DNA from: a virus
Virus record (IMG/VR): IMGVR_UViG_3300033153_010139
Location: 55,267-119,266 of that record
DNA: 64,000 nt
Reading direction: 5' to 3' (one strand)
The stretch's first letter is position 1, and the number at the start of each line of letters is the position of its first letter. Under the pieces are notes generated by a model. It was not told the DNA's origin, ran no database searches, and saw only the letters and a list, made by a program, of their open reading frames with translations. Shown one piece after another: positions 32,654-39,816 of this stretch. The translations under genes and the position numbers were made by a program.

Positions 32654-33413
32654 GACTGGCACGCGCGAATGGGCGGCCAGGAATTTGAACATCGCCACAG
32701 GGTGTTCGCACGACTGCAGATATTGCTACGCCCGCCACGACGCCGTCAAACGCTTCAAGCGGATTGAACCGGCCGACTGGACGACCATGGTCGTGGACCA
32801 GGCGCGCGTCGCCAAGGGCTACGGCAAGCGCAAGAACGAAGACGACTCCGTCTACGACATCATGTTTCCGACGGCTCATGATGTTACGCCCGAGATCGTG
32901 GGCGACTGCATCACCGTGCTCAAGAAGGTGCTGGACGCCGGCAACACCGTGCTGATCGTGACCAAGCCGCACCTGGCGTGCGTGGCCAAGATGATCAGCG
33001 CGCTCGGCCAGTGGAAGGCGCAGGTGGCCTTCCGCTTCACCATCGGCGCCGACACGGACGAGATCCTGTCGGTCTGGGAGCCGGGGGCGCCGCCGTTCGC
33101 GGAGCGCCTGGCCGCACTGAAGACCGCGTTCGATCACGGCTGGACTACGAGCGTCAGCGCCGAGCCCATGCTCGACCCGGCGAACGTCGATCGGCTCGTG
33201 AACCAGCTGCTCCCGTTCGTCAACGAGACCTTGTGGCTCGGCAAGATGAACAAGATCCGCTCACGCTGTACGGGCTTGCCCGAGTCAGCGCTGACCGCGC
33301 TGGAAGCCGAATACACCGACGACAAGATCCTGCAGATCGTCGATCGCTGGGACGGCACGCCGCAGATCGAGTGGAAGGATTCGATCAAGCAGGTGATCGA
33401 GGCGCGGGGGTGA
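32640..33413 (+). CDS. Radical SAM protein (SPL/photolyase-like family)
   Basis: 257 residues, overlapping GTG. The cluster motif GCSHDCRYCYARHD (about 21-34) has CxxxCxxC for a 4Fe-4S cluster. LDAGNTVLIVTKPH and FRFTIGADTDEILSVWEPGA (SAM-binding and barrel strands) follow, as in the spore-photoproduct-lyase-like group often called DNA repair photolyase SplB-like. DNA or tRNA repair or modification is possible; the substrate is unknown. Confidence 0.78.
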   Translation: MTKRKTGTREWAARNLNIATGCSHDCRYCYARHDAVKRFKRIEPADWTTMVVDQARVAKGYGKRKNEDDSVYDIMFPTAHDVTPEIVGDCITVLKKVLDAGNTVLIVTKPHLACVAKMISALGQWKAQVAFRFTIGADTDEILSVWEPGAPPFAERLAALKTAFDHGWTTSVSAEPMLDPANVDRLVNQLLPFVNETLWLGKMNKIRSRCTGLPESALTALEAEYTDDKILQIVDRWDGTPQIEWKDSIKQVIEARG

Positions 33414-33658
33414 CCCGCGAGGAGTGCGAAGAAGGCGTCGCTGTCATCGTCTCGCGCGGGTGGCTCCGAGGGCGCGTCGGGAGGATCCGCCAGGAGGGGC
33501 TTTGGGACATGGAGACCACCGTGTGGGTCTACTTCTCCGACTGCGCGGTGAACATCCAGCCCAAGCGGTTGGCCTTCGCGTCTGCGGTAGACCTGTTAGC
33601 GGACGTGGCCCGACGGTGGCCGCACGTGCGGGGCACCATACGGTTGGCGGTGTCGTGA
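33410..33658 (+). CDS. Small protein with internal SAVD motif
   Basis: 82 residues from an overlapping GTG. Short beta domain (GVAVIVSRGWLRGRVGRIRQ, TTVWVYFSDCAVNIQPKRL), then FASAVDLLADVARRWPHVRG. First of a run of four overlapping genes carrying the motif. Confidence 0.6.
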   Translation: MTREECEEGVAVIVSRGWLRGRVGRIRQEGLWDMETTVWVYFSDCAVNIQPKRLAFASAVDLLADVARRWPHVRGTIRLAVS

Positions 33659-33903
33659 GCGACAACATCAACGAGCCGACCTACCCGATCGGTGCCCGAG
33701 TGCGCGTGTTCTGGACGTTCGGTGGCGACCCTCTGCCAGGCGGCTACACAGGCGTAATCGTTCAAGCGCCACGGTGGACGGCGATCGGCTGGGAAGCCTG
33801 CGTCCGCCGCGATGATCTGCCGGGGCAGTTCGACAAGTGGATCCAGGCGGATCACGTCTCTGCTCTCAGCGCCGTGGAATTGCTCGCGGAGCTGTCGCCA
33901 TGA
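33655..33903 (+). CDS. Small SH3-like protein ending in SAVD motif
   Basis: 82 residues, overlapping GTG. Beta-barrel-like (YPIGARVRVFWTFGGDPLPG, YTGVIVQAPRW, IQADHVS) and ends SALSAVELLAELSP. Confidence 0.65.
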   Translation: MSDNINEPTYPIGARVRVFWTFGGDPLPGGYTGVIVQAPRWTAIGWEACVRRDDLPGQFDKWIQADHVSALSAVELLAELSP

Positions 33904-34091
33904 GCTTCAAGCTGGGCGACCCTGTCGAATTCGAGGACGATCACGGCAACAAGCGCAAAGGCAAGGTCGTGAATCCAGGTCACGGAGAGCCGGAAGGCAT
34001 CGGCGTCGAGTGGACGGAGATGGCCTACTTCTCATCGCACGAGCTGCGGCACGTTTCTGCCGTAGACCGACTCGCGGAGCTGGCGTCGTGA
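33900..34091 (+). CDS. Mini SH3-like protein ending in SAVD motif
   Basis: 63 residues, overlapping ATG. KLGDPVEFEDDHGNKRKGKV, then GIGVEWTEMAYFSSHELRHV is a compact SH3-like fold and VSAVDRLAELAS is the exact C terminus. It looks like a minimal domain plus tag. Confidence 0.65.
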   Translation: MSFKLGDPVEFEDDHGNKRKGKVVNPGHGEPEGIGVEWTEMAYFSSHELRHVSAVDRLAELAS

Positions 34092-34492
34092 TCGTCAACG
34101 TCGAGACGGCCGAGGGCAACCGCGAGTTCATCGTACCGTCGCAGTGGCACGGTGCGGTGCTCTCACTGCTGGAGACCATCGACAGGTGGGTCATGTCCGG
34201 GGTCGGCGAGATGGTCCAACCGCGGCTGATCGACAGGGGTGTCAGGTCAATCGCGGTGATCAAGGTACTGCGGACCTACTACGAGATTACGCTCATGGAG
34301 GGGAAGCGCTACGTGGACCGCGCGCCGATTACGCTCCCCCCGCTCCCGCACATCAAGGCGCAGAAGATGCTCATCGAGCTGGAGAGCGTAGGCGCAAAGG
34401 CCGAGCTGCCCAGCGCCGTGGATCGCCTGGGAGCACTCGCAAAACACGACGCTGACGCGGCACGGGCCATGTCGGCACTGAACGGAGAATGA
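34088..34492 (+). CDS. Small protein with SAVD motif near C terminus
   Basis: 134 residues, overlapping GTG. An alpha/beta domain (FIVPSQWHGAVLSLLETIDR, SIAVIKVLRTYYEITLMEGK) then ELPSAVDRLGALAKHDADAA and a short helix. The start ATG of the next gene follows after one base. Confidence 0.65.
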   Translation: MIVNVETAEGNREFIVPSQWHGAVLSLLETIDRWVMSGVGEMVQPRLIDRGVRSIAVIKVLRTYYEITLMEGKRYVDRAPITLPPLPHIKAQKMLIELESVGAKAELPSAVDRLGALAKHDADAARAMSALNGE

Positions 34493-34493
34493 G

Positions 34494-34910
34494 ATGACGA
34501 CGCCAGCGAAGTTCTTGAAGAAACCCGACACCGATCTAAGCGAGCTGAACGAGGCCGAGCTGCAGAAGCTCGGGAGCGGCCTGGTCAAGCGCACGATCAA
34601 GCTCATGTTGGCCGCTTCCGAGGAGCCAGCTGAGGCATGGGAGGAGCCGGTACTGGAGTTCCTCCGGGCGTGCTCGCACATCGGGCTGAAGCACCCGCAC
34701 CTGGCCGGCGCCATGTGCGGCATCTTCCAGAAGGATGGGCCGCCGCAGGCGCTCGACGCGCTGCTGGGGCTCGCCGAGAAGCACAGGAACGACGACAAGG
34801 AGATCGGCGAGTACCTCACGCTGATCCGCAGCGCGATGAACGAGGGCGGCGAAAAGGCGCTCGCGTTCAAGGCCAAGTGCGACCAGCTGGAGAGTGTTCT
34901 ACAGGCGTGA
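34494..34910 (+). CDS. Helical protein, function unknown
   Basis: 138 residues, all-helical by composition (ETTAEAW-like acidic helices; LEFLRACSHIGLKHPHLAGA, ALDALLGLAEKHRNDDKEIG). SD GGAGAATGAG overlaps the end of the upstream gene. No recognised family. Confidence 0.6.
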   Translation: MTTPAKFLKKPDTDLSELNEAELQKLGSGLVKRTIKLMLAASEEPAEAWEEPVLEFLRACSHIGLKHPHLAGAMCGIFQKDGPPQALDALLGLAEKHRNDDKEIGEYLTLIRSAMNEGGEKALAFKAKCDQLESVLQA

Positions 34911-34943
34911 TGTGATCGCGGGCCCGGCCCGCGGGAGGACGTC

Positions 34944-35246
34944 ATGCCTGAACAGCACGACCCGATGTACGCGGCCACGATGGTGGCCAAGTCGCAGCTC
35001 CGGCTGGGGCGACTGATGGAAGGCAACGCACCGCCGGTCCTGATCGAGCGCGAGGAGAAGCTGCTCGCCGATTGGCGGGAGCACCTCAAGCACGCCGTTG
35101 CGGTCGCGGCAGACCTGCCGCCGCGCGACAGCCTGCTCGGGGCACTGGCAGCGGTCGGTGGTGTCGAGACGACGGAAGACGCGCAGCGCATAATGGCCGC
35201 CGTCGCGTTTCTGGATGCAGCCTACCCAGACGGAGCAGCGACATGA
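34944..35246 (+). CDS. Small helical protein
   Basis: 100 residues, SD GGGAGGACGTC. Helices YAATMVAKSQLRLGRLMEGN and EEKLLADWREHLKHAVAVAA. Function unknown; operon member. Confidence 0.55.
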   Translation: MPEQHDPMYAATMVAKSQLRLGRLMEGNAPPVLIEREEKLLADWREHLKHAVAVAADLPPRDSLLGALAAVGGVETTEDAQRIMAAVAFLDAAYPDGAAT

Positions 35247-35458
35247 AGATCAAGAAGATCCTGAGCCAGGCTCGTCGAGACTTCAAGGCCGTCTACGAGT
35301 GCGAGCACTGCGGCGCAACGCACGAGGATGTTGGCTACGACGATCGCCACTTCCACGCGTCCGTCGTGCCCGACATGGCGTGCAAGAAGTGCGGCAAGAA
35401 AGCGTCGGGGGACTACGTTGCCAGGGCCACCAAGTACCCGGATGCGGAGGTCGTGTGA
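35243..35458 (+). CDS. Zinc-ribbon mini-protein
   Basis: 71 residues, overlapping ATG. CEHCGATHED and CKKCGKKASG form two CxxC knuckles about 28 residues apart, a standard zinc ribbon. Basic N terminus (MKIKKILSQARRDFKAVYE). Confidence 0.65.
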   Translation: MKIKKILSQARRDFKAVYECEHCGATHEDVGYDDRHFHASVVPDMACKKCGKKASGDYVARATKYPDAEVV

Positions 35459-35919
35459 GCAAGCTCACGCCGCAGCAGATTGTGGAGACCCTGAGCACAC
35501 CGCTCGGACGGAACTACTTCATCCAAGACGAGACGGTGCTCGCCGAGCGCAAGAGGATCCGCGCCAAGTACGAGGAGCTGCAGTCCATACCGATCTGGTG
35601 CCCCGGCCGCGGCCCCAAGGGCGAGCACGATGGCCCGGGAGCGATGCTGACCCCGGGATTCGAGTACGCCTCGATCGAGGCTCGCGCCTGGTGGCTCCAA
35701 GAGAACGTGCTGGGGAAGGTGGACGAGGTGGAGGCCGAGCTTCTGCGCTTCCGCGCGGACGTGACGGGAGAGATGGACGAGATGAAGGCCGAGCTTCTGC
35801 ACTTTCGCGCAGTCGTCTACCCGTCCACGCGCGAGCTGTTGAACAAGGCGCGCAGGGAGCGGGACGAGCTGGCCGCCAAGGTCGAGGAGCTGGAGGCAGA
35901 GCTGCGGGAGGCGCAGTGA
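35455..35919 (+). CDS. Coiled-coil protein
   Basis: 154 residues, overlapping GTG. A small N domain (TPQQIVETLSTPLGRNYFIQ) then, from about residue 80, repeated acidic/leucine heptads (VDEVEAELLRFRADVTGEMD, DELAAKVEELEAELREAQ). Two neighbouring coiled-coil units (AELLRFRA and AELLHFRA) look duplicated. Confidence 0.6.
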   Translation: MSKLTPQQIVETLSTPLGRNYFIQDETVLAERKRIRAKYEELQSIPIWCPGRGPKGEHDGPGAMLTPGFEYASIEARAWWLQENVLGKVDEVEAELLRFRADVTGEMDEMKAELLHFRAVVYPSTRELLNKARRERDELAAKVEELEAELREAQ

Positions 35920-36134
35920 CCGACGTCTGGTGCGTGCGGCACCGCAACGGCTGGTGCGCGACCTACGCCGGCCGTCGGCCGAGCGCCGAAGCCTGGAGCG
36001 ACCGCACGCGCTGCGGCCACTACGTGCTCCTGCGTTGGGGTTCTGCGCGCCGGATGCCAGACTGCCAGGACTGCCTGAAGAGGATTCGTGGACGATCGAA
36101 TGCGGCGCCTGGAGCGCCAAGCCGCGCAAGGTGA
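35916..36134 (+). CDS. Cys-rich mini-protein
   Basis: 72 residues, overlapping GTG. CVRHRNGWCATYAG, RCGHYVLLRWG and CQDCLKRI suggest a zinc finger. Its end overlaps the next gene by 47 bases, an unusually long overlap here. Confidence 0.5.
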   Translation: MTDVWCVRHRNGWCATYAGRRPSAEAWSDRTRCGHYVLLRWGSARRMPDCQDCLKRIRGRSNAAPGAPSRAR

Positions 36135-36747
36135 CGCTCGGGCGCGTGACCAGCTGGTCGCCGCGCGCCTGCGCACAGGTGATCTGGATCGAGAGCGCGT
36201 GAAGCTCGCGGCGCACTTGAGCGATCCGCTCGCGGAGCAGCTCACCTCGGAGGCGCCGCCGTCGCTCAAGTGCTCGTGCGGTGGCTCTCGCGCGTGCATG
36301 AGGTGCGGCGGTACCGGGCGCAGGCCGCTGCCGACAGATCTGGTGCCGTTCGCGCGTTCAGCGGAAGTCCCGGGCGACGTCCTGCGCGAGTGGGCGTGCG
36401 ACTGCGCCGCGCACGTGCTTCCGCTCGTTACCGAAGATGAGCGCGAGCCGCTGCGCAACCTGATCGCCTCGGCCCGTGCCCTCGACGGCGCTCTGGCGTC
36501 CGGCGGGAGGAGCACCCAGCTGCGGGGGAACGTGCTGAGGCGCGAACCGGCGCCGGCGGACCAGCGCGTCAGCGAGGCTGTGCAGCTCCTGGTCAACGCG
36601 GCGGTGTTCCAGCGCAACCTGCAGCCGCCGCATCGCTGGCGTACGGCCTACGCCGGCGTGGTGACCTGCGCCTACCGGGCGGCGGGGAACGGTCGGGACG
36701 AGCGAGACTGGCAGCGCCGAGCACTCTCCGGTCGGCTGCTGGCATAG
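36088..36747 (+). CDS. Protein with DnaJ-type CxxCxGxG knuckle
   Basis: 219 residues from a GTG inside the previous gene. A basic helical N terminus is followed by KCSCGGSRACMRCGGTGRRP (about 66-85), like a half DnaJ zinc module, then WACDCAAHVLPLVTEDERE and a helical C domain. Last gene of the long plus-strand operon. Function unknown. Confidence 0.6.
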   Translation: MDDRMRRLERQAAQGDARARDQLVAARLRTGDLDRERVKLAAHLSDPLAEQLTSEAPPSLKCSCGGSRACMRCGGTGRRPLPTDLVPFARSAEVPGDVLREWACDCAAHVLPLVTEDEREPLRNLIASARALDGALASGGRSTQLRGNVLRREPAPADQRVSEAVQLLVNAAVFQRNLQPPHRWRTAYAGVVTCAYRAAGNGRDERDWQRRALSGRLLA

Positions 36748-36753
36748 CCCCTC

Positions 36754-36829
36754 GGGCTCCAGGGAGCCCCGTGGCGCGATGATCTGGGGAAACGTGGAGC
36801 AGGACGCGCCCCGCCCCGGCCTGGCCGGG
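36754..36829. terminator. Two hairpins between convergent operons
   Basis: GGGCTCC-AG-GGAGCCC (36754-36769) and CCCGGCC-T-GGCCGGG (36815-36829), both perfect, between the plus operon ending at 36747 and the minus gene ending at 36859. No U-tracts. Confidence 0.5.
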
Positions 36830-36858
36830 CGTCTCGGTCATCGGACTGCCGCGTCCGC

Positions 36859-37083
36859 TTAGGCGGCGCCTGTCTGCTGGCAGACACCGTCCTGGCAGCA
36901 CGGGCACAATCCGCGGGCGGTGCACGATCCGCAGACGAACACCCACTCGACCTCGGGGTCGATGGCCAGTTCGGGCGAGCTGGCGAGGATCTCCCGCACC
37001 CGCTCCTCGAACTCCTCGGGCTGGTATTCTCCACAGACTGTGCAAACAGCCGGAACGTACGTGATCTGATCGCTACTACTCAT
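36859..37083 (-). CDS. Double zinc-knuckle mini-protein
   Basis: 74 residues from the ATG at 37083. VCTVCGEYQPEEFEERVREI, then VCGSCTARGLCPCCQDGVC gives four Cys pairs. It is clearly paralogous to the C-terminal half of the protein at 37451, with the same spacing (VCxVCGE, helix, DP, VCGxC, GLCPCC). The ATG is preferred over upstream frame extension, although GGAG is rather far. Confidence 0.6.
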   Translation of the reverse strand: MSSSDQITYVPAVCTVCGEYQPEEFEERVREILASSPELAIDPEVEWVFVCGSCTARGLCPCCQDGVCQQTGAA

Positions 37084-37275
37084 TGGTCCATGTCCTACTC
37101 CCAATAGTGCCCCCGGCTGTCGGTAAAAGCAAGGGTTACGCGTGGTCGGCGGGTCTGGGGAGCCAAACCGCACCCGTGATAGGGGCACCAGGAGTCCCCC
37201 AGCGTTCCAGCACAACAGCCGCTAACGCAATGGCTTACGCCAACCGGCCGTGCGATGTCACGACCTGCGCCAGTG

Positions 37276-37470
37276 TCAGGAATTTCTTGGTAACTCGGCG
37301 GCGCGCGCGAGGTTGCCGAGGAGGTCCACGGCGCTCGGGTCCAGCGCGCGGTGAAGCTCGGAGCCCTCCTCGACGCGGACCCAGTTCGATCGGGACTTGA
37401 TGGTGCGCTCGTAGATCTCGTTGGAGGCGCGAGTGATGCGCTCGATCAGGTCAGGATCGGGCGACGTCAT
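37276..37470 (-). CDS. Mini-protein with SAVD motif
   Basis: 64 residues, the ATG overlapping the end of the upstream gene by 20 bases. A helix (DLIERITRASNEIYERTIKS) and then LDPSAVDLLGNLARAAELPR at the end. Shows that the motif also occurs in minus-strand operons. Confidence 0.65.
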   Translation of the reverse strand: MTSPDPDLIERITRASNEIYERTIKSRSNWVRVEEGSELHRALDPSAVDLLGNLARAAELPRNS

Positions 37471-37933
37471 CGCGGTCGTGCCCGCAGTCTTTCGCTCCGC
37501 AGCACGGGCAGAGCCCGAGATCGCCGCACCGACCGCAGACGGGCTTGAGGAACTTGTCGGGGTCCTCGGCGATGTGCGGCCACATGCGAAGGAACTTGGT
37601 CACAGCCGCTTCGGAGCAGGCCGCCGGCTCGCCGCATACCGAGCACACGAGTTGCGCGCCCAGCTGCCTAGCTTGATCGGCGACGGCCGCGTAATCGGGG
37701 TGCTCGTACTGGAAGACGGCCGACACGACTCCTCCGTCGTTCGTTTTCGTTGCTGCCGTAGCGCCGGTGTGCCGAACACCGCAGCGTTCGCACGTCGGCA
37801 TTGGCGTCGGGTCCTTACGCAACGGCACGAGGTTCTGGGTGCTCTCGTACACCAGAATCATCCTGCCGTTGGCAGGCTGGTCCTCACAGAATAGGCACCA
37901 GGTCGGCTCGACCACGCTTTGATTGTAGGGCAT
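37451..37933 (-). CDS. Multi zinc-knuckle protein
   Basis: 160 residues, ATG at 37933. Cys pairs: PTWCLFCED (about 10-16), CERCGVRH, VCSVCGEPAACS, VCGRCGDLGLCPCCG and CGHD. About ten Cys and several His suggest three zinc sites. The C-terminal half is duplicated as the gene at 36859. Possibly nucleic-acid or protein binding; function unknown. Confidence 0.6.
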   Translation of the reverse strand: MPYNQSVVEPTWCLFCEDQPANGRMILVYESTQNLVPLRKDPTPMPTCERCGVRHTGATAATKTNDGGVVSAVFQYEHPDYAAVADQARQLGAQLVCSVCGEPAACSEAAVTKFLRMWPHIAEDPDKFLKPVCGRCGDLGLCPCCGAKDCGHDRDDVARS

Positions 37934-37962
37934 GCGGCTGCACCAGGAACACGGACTACGCG

Positions 37963-38304
37963 CTACGCCCCGGCTTTCCAAGTTTCCAGGCTGCGCATCT
38001 CGACCGGGCGGCCGTCCGTCTCGGCGCGCGCGATGCCGAGCTTCATGCCATCGCTGATGCCGAGGTCGGTGTAGACCGCCGTCAGCTCGGCGCGCTCCCC
38101 CCACGCGAGCCCGGCCTCGATGCCGAGCGTCCGCTCGGCGGGATCGTTGTCGTCCAGCACGCCGGGCTGCGTGTAGAGCAGGTGGGAAGCGTACGGCGCG
38201 TCGCCGCGCTTCAGGCAATCCCGCATCGCGGCCCTGGCGTACGCCTTGTTCTTCGCAACGTCGCCCGCGAACGGGCTCTCGATAAGGACGAGTCTGAAGC
38301 TCAT
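37963..38304 (-). CDS. DUF7768-like protein
   Basis: 113 residues, start ATG with SD AGGAG (an upstream in-frame ATG has no such site). RLVLIESPFAGDVAKNKAYA, SHLLYTQPGVLDD and VYTDLGISDGMKLGI are hallmarks of a small family common in phages and mobile elements (DUF7768 by recollection), with a nucleoside-deoxyribosyltransferase/TIR-like look. The biochemical role is not established. Confidence 0.72.
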   Translation of the reverse strand: MSFRLVLIESPFAGDVAKNKAYARAAMRDCLKRGDAPYASHLLYTQPGVLDDNDPAERTLGIEAGLAWGERAELTAVYTDLGISDGMKLGIARAETDGRPVEMRSLETWKAGA

Positions 38305-38388
38305 TCGTTCTCCTGATTTCAGGAACACGGGCGCCGGCCACGGGCGAGTATGGAAACCCGTGGCCGGCTCTGCCGCATACCGCATTGA

Positions 38389-38801
38389 TGGAGGCGCAGA
38401 GAGTCGAACTCTGGTCCCGTAACCGCTCCCTCCCAGCCTCTACGTGCGTAGTTCGCTGAAGGTCTCACCTACGAGCTGCAGCGAGCACAAAACTCGTAGG
38501 CCAGTCACAGAACTTTCTCGTCTCTTCCCCCTGCGACGCAGGGTTGAGACCAGCCCATCTTGTGGCCCTGCTTCAGCTCCCATGGGCGGGGGGCTGTAGC
38601 AGGGGGAGTCCCGTCTTAGACGAGGACGGCCTCGGTCGAGTCCACCGTCGCCATGAAGACGTCGATGTTGTCGTCCGAGAGCCACTCCGGGGTGCTGTTC
38701 GCGTTGGCAAATAGCGTTTTGCCGGTGGTTTTACGAGGCCAACCGGCGACCTCGGCACGCAACTGGGGCTTCGCAAGTCCGGTCGATACCGGGCCGCCCC
38801 C
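38389..38801 (-). ncRNA. ssrA: Transfer-messenger RNA (tmRNA)
   Basis: 413 nt. The 5' end GGGGGCG pairs with CGCCTCC near the 3' end, giving a seven-base-pair acceptor stem with a G3-U70 wobble, the alanine identity mark. The TΨC arm CAGAG-TTCGACT-CTCTG precedes the 3' strand, the discriminator is A and CCA is not encoded. The tag frame runs 38708 to 38616: resume codon GCC (Ala), then Asn, encoding ANANSTPEWLSDD... and ending ...TEAVLV before TAA. That is 30 residues, three times the usual length, and lacks the LAA degron. It would rescue stalled ribosomes and tag nascent peptides, probably rerouting them from ClpXP recognition of LAA. Confidence 0.88.
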
Positions 38802-38908
38802 AATGTGGAGTCGTGTTCCTGATTGTCAAAAAGCGCAAGACGACGAGCAGGGCCGGGTCCGTGGGGAAAAGGTCGGGGATGGTAGGACCCTCCCCTGCTC
38901 GCCTCTTT

Positions 38909-38936
38909 GTTATACCCCCGACGTCGGAGGTGTCGA
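38909..38936 (-). promoter_or_regulatory. Promoter for the tmRNA
   Basis: Minus strand: TCGACA, a 16-base spacer and TATAAC (38914-38909), about 105 bases before the mature 5' end. The spacer contains the palindrome CCGACGTCGG ending three bases before the TATAAC box. The string GGTATAACAAAG recurs at 48527 before the Pth2 gene. Confidence 0.6.
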
Positions 38937-38938
38937 GA

Positions 38939-39463
38939 CTAGAGCTTGCTCGCGACCCTGGCGATGACGTCGGCGATGGTGGCTTCGGTCGGTTCGAGGC
39001 CGCCGTTCCACGGCTGCGGGAACAAGCAGGCTTCGCCGCCGGCAGCGAGGAACGACGCGATATGCTCAGGCGAGTCGTCCACGAGCACGCGCGTAGGCTG
39101 GGCGAGCAGGTCTTTGCTGGAGGTGAGGTGGATGTCTCGGAATTGCCGGCCGAACATCTTGTCGAACCACATCTTCTTGCCGGCGTAAGACTGCCACGAC
39201 CAGCCGGGCTGGGTGACGAACAGTACGCGCCCGAGCGCCTTGAACCCGTTGTAGAGCTGGTCAAACCACGGGTAGACGTCCAGATCGCGCCAAAACTCCG
39301 GCCCGGCCGCGTCGATGACGCGCCAGAACTCGGTTGGCGTAACGCCGATGTAAGGCTCCAGCCGGTACGAGGTCATGTCCTTGACCTGGAAGTCAGAGCC
39401 GTGAGCGAGGAGAGCCCCGCGCATGAAATCGACGCACACGCCGTCTACGTCGAGCAGGATCAT
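38939..39463 (-). CDS. 5'(3')-deoxyribonucleotidase, HAD family
   Basis: 174 residues. HAD motif I LLDVDGVCVDFM (3-14), motif II FVTQPG region (about 82-87), Lys region and motif IV VLVDDSPEHI (about 126-135) match NT5C-type deoxyribonucleotidases. It dephosphorylates dNMPs, so it could remove host-type or unwanted nucleotides. It opposes the nucleoside kinases at 27611 and 28924 unless their specificities differ. ATG overlaps the upstream stop. Confidence 0.78.
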   Translation of the reverse strand: MILLDVDGVCVDFMRGALLAHGSDFQVKDMTSYRLEPYIGVTPTEFWRVIDAAGPEFWRDLDVYPWFDQLYNGFKALGRVLFVTQPGWSWQSYAGKKMWFDKMFGRQFRDIHLTSSKDLLAQPTRVLVDDSPEHIASFLAAGGEACLFPQPWNGGLEPTEATIADVIARVASKL

Positions 39464-39816
39464 ACGAGGTCTCCCAGTTTTTCTACGGCCGATGGTTCTG
39501 GTTGTACGCGGGTAATGCTGGCGCTAACGTCCAGTTCAGCGCCGCGGCCGTCGTTCATGGCCTCGGCACGGACGGTCAGCCGTTCGTTCGGTCTCACGCG
39601 CGCTTTGGCTATTATCATCGCTTCGCTAACCCAGGCGCGCCGGATGTAGACGGCGGTCTCGCTACGGACCGTGACGAATGCCGGTTCGGTGGCGTAGATC
39701 GCCAACTCCAGGTCAAGGGCGCCTGGCGGCGTCACGCACAGCTCACGGGCGGGCTCGCCCGTGAAGATCCGCAGCGCGACCGCTTCGGCGATTATGGAAC
39801 CGGCAGGCGGTCTCAC
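39460..39816 (-). CDS. Beta-rich protein ending in SAVD motif
   Basis: 118 residues, ATG overlapping the stop of the GroES-like gene. Strand-rich (ELAIYATEPAFVTVRSETAV) and ends EPSAVEKLGDLV, the motif at the exact C terminus. Function unknown. Confidence 0.65.
   Translation of the reverse strand: MRPPAGSIIAEAVALRIFTGEPARELCVTPPGALDLELAIYATEPAFVTVRSETAVYIRRAWVSEAMIIAKARVRPNERLTVRAEAMNDGRGAELDVSASITRVQPEPSAVEKLGDLV

Noticed and set aside
38801-38829. TTGACA at 38824-38829 (minus) as the tmRNA promoter
   Set aside because: With a 17-base spacer the -10 (ACATTG) would overlap the mature 5' end, so transcription would start inside the tmRNA. The TCGACA/TATAAC pair at 38909-38936 fits better.
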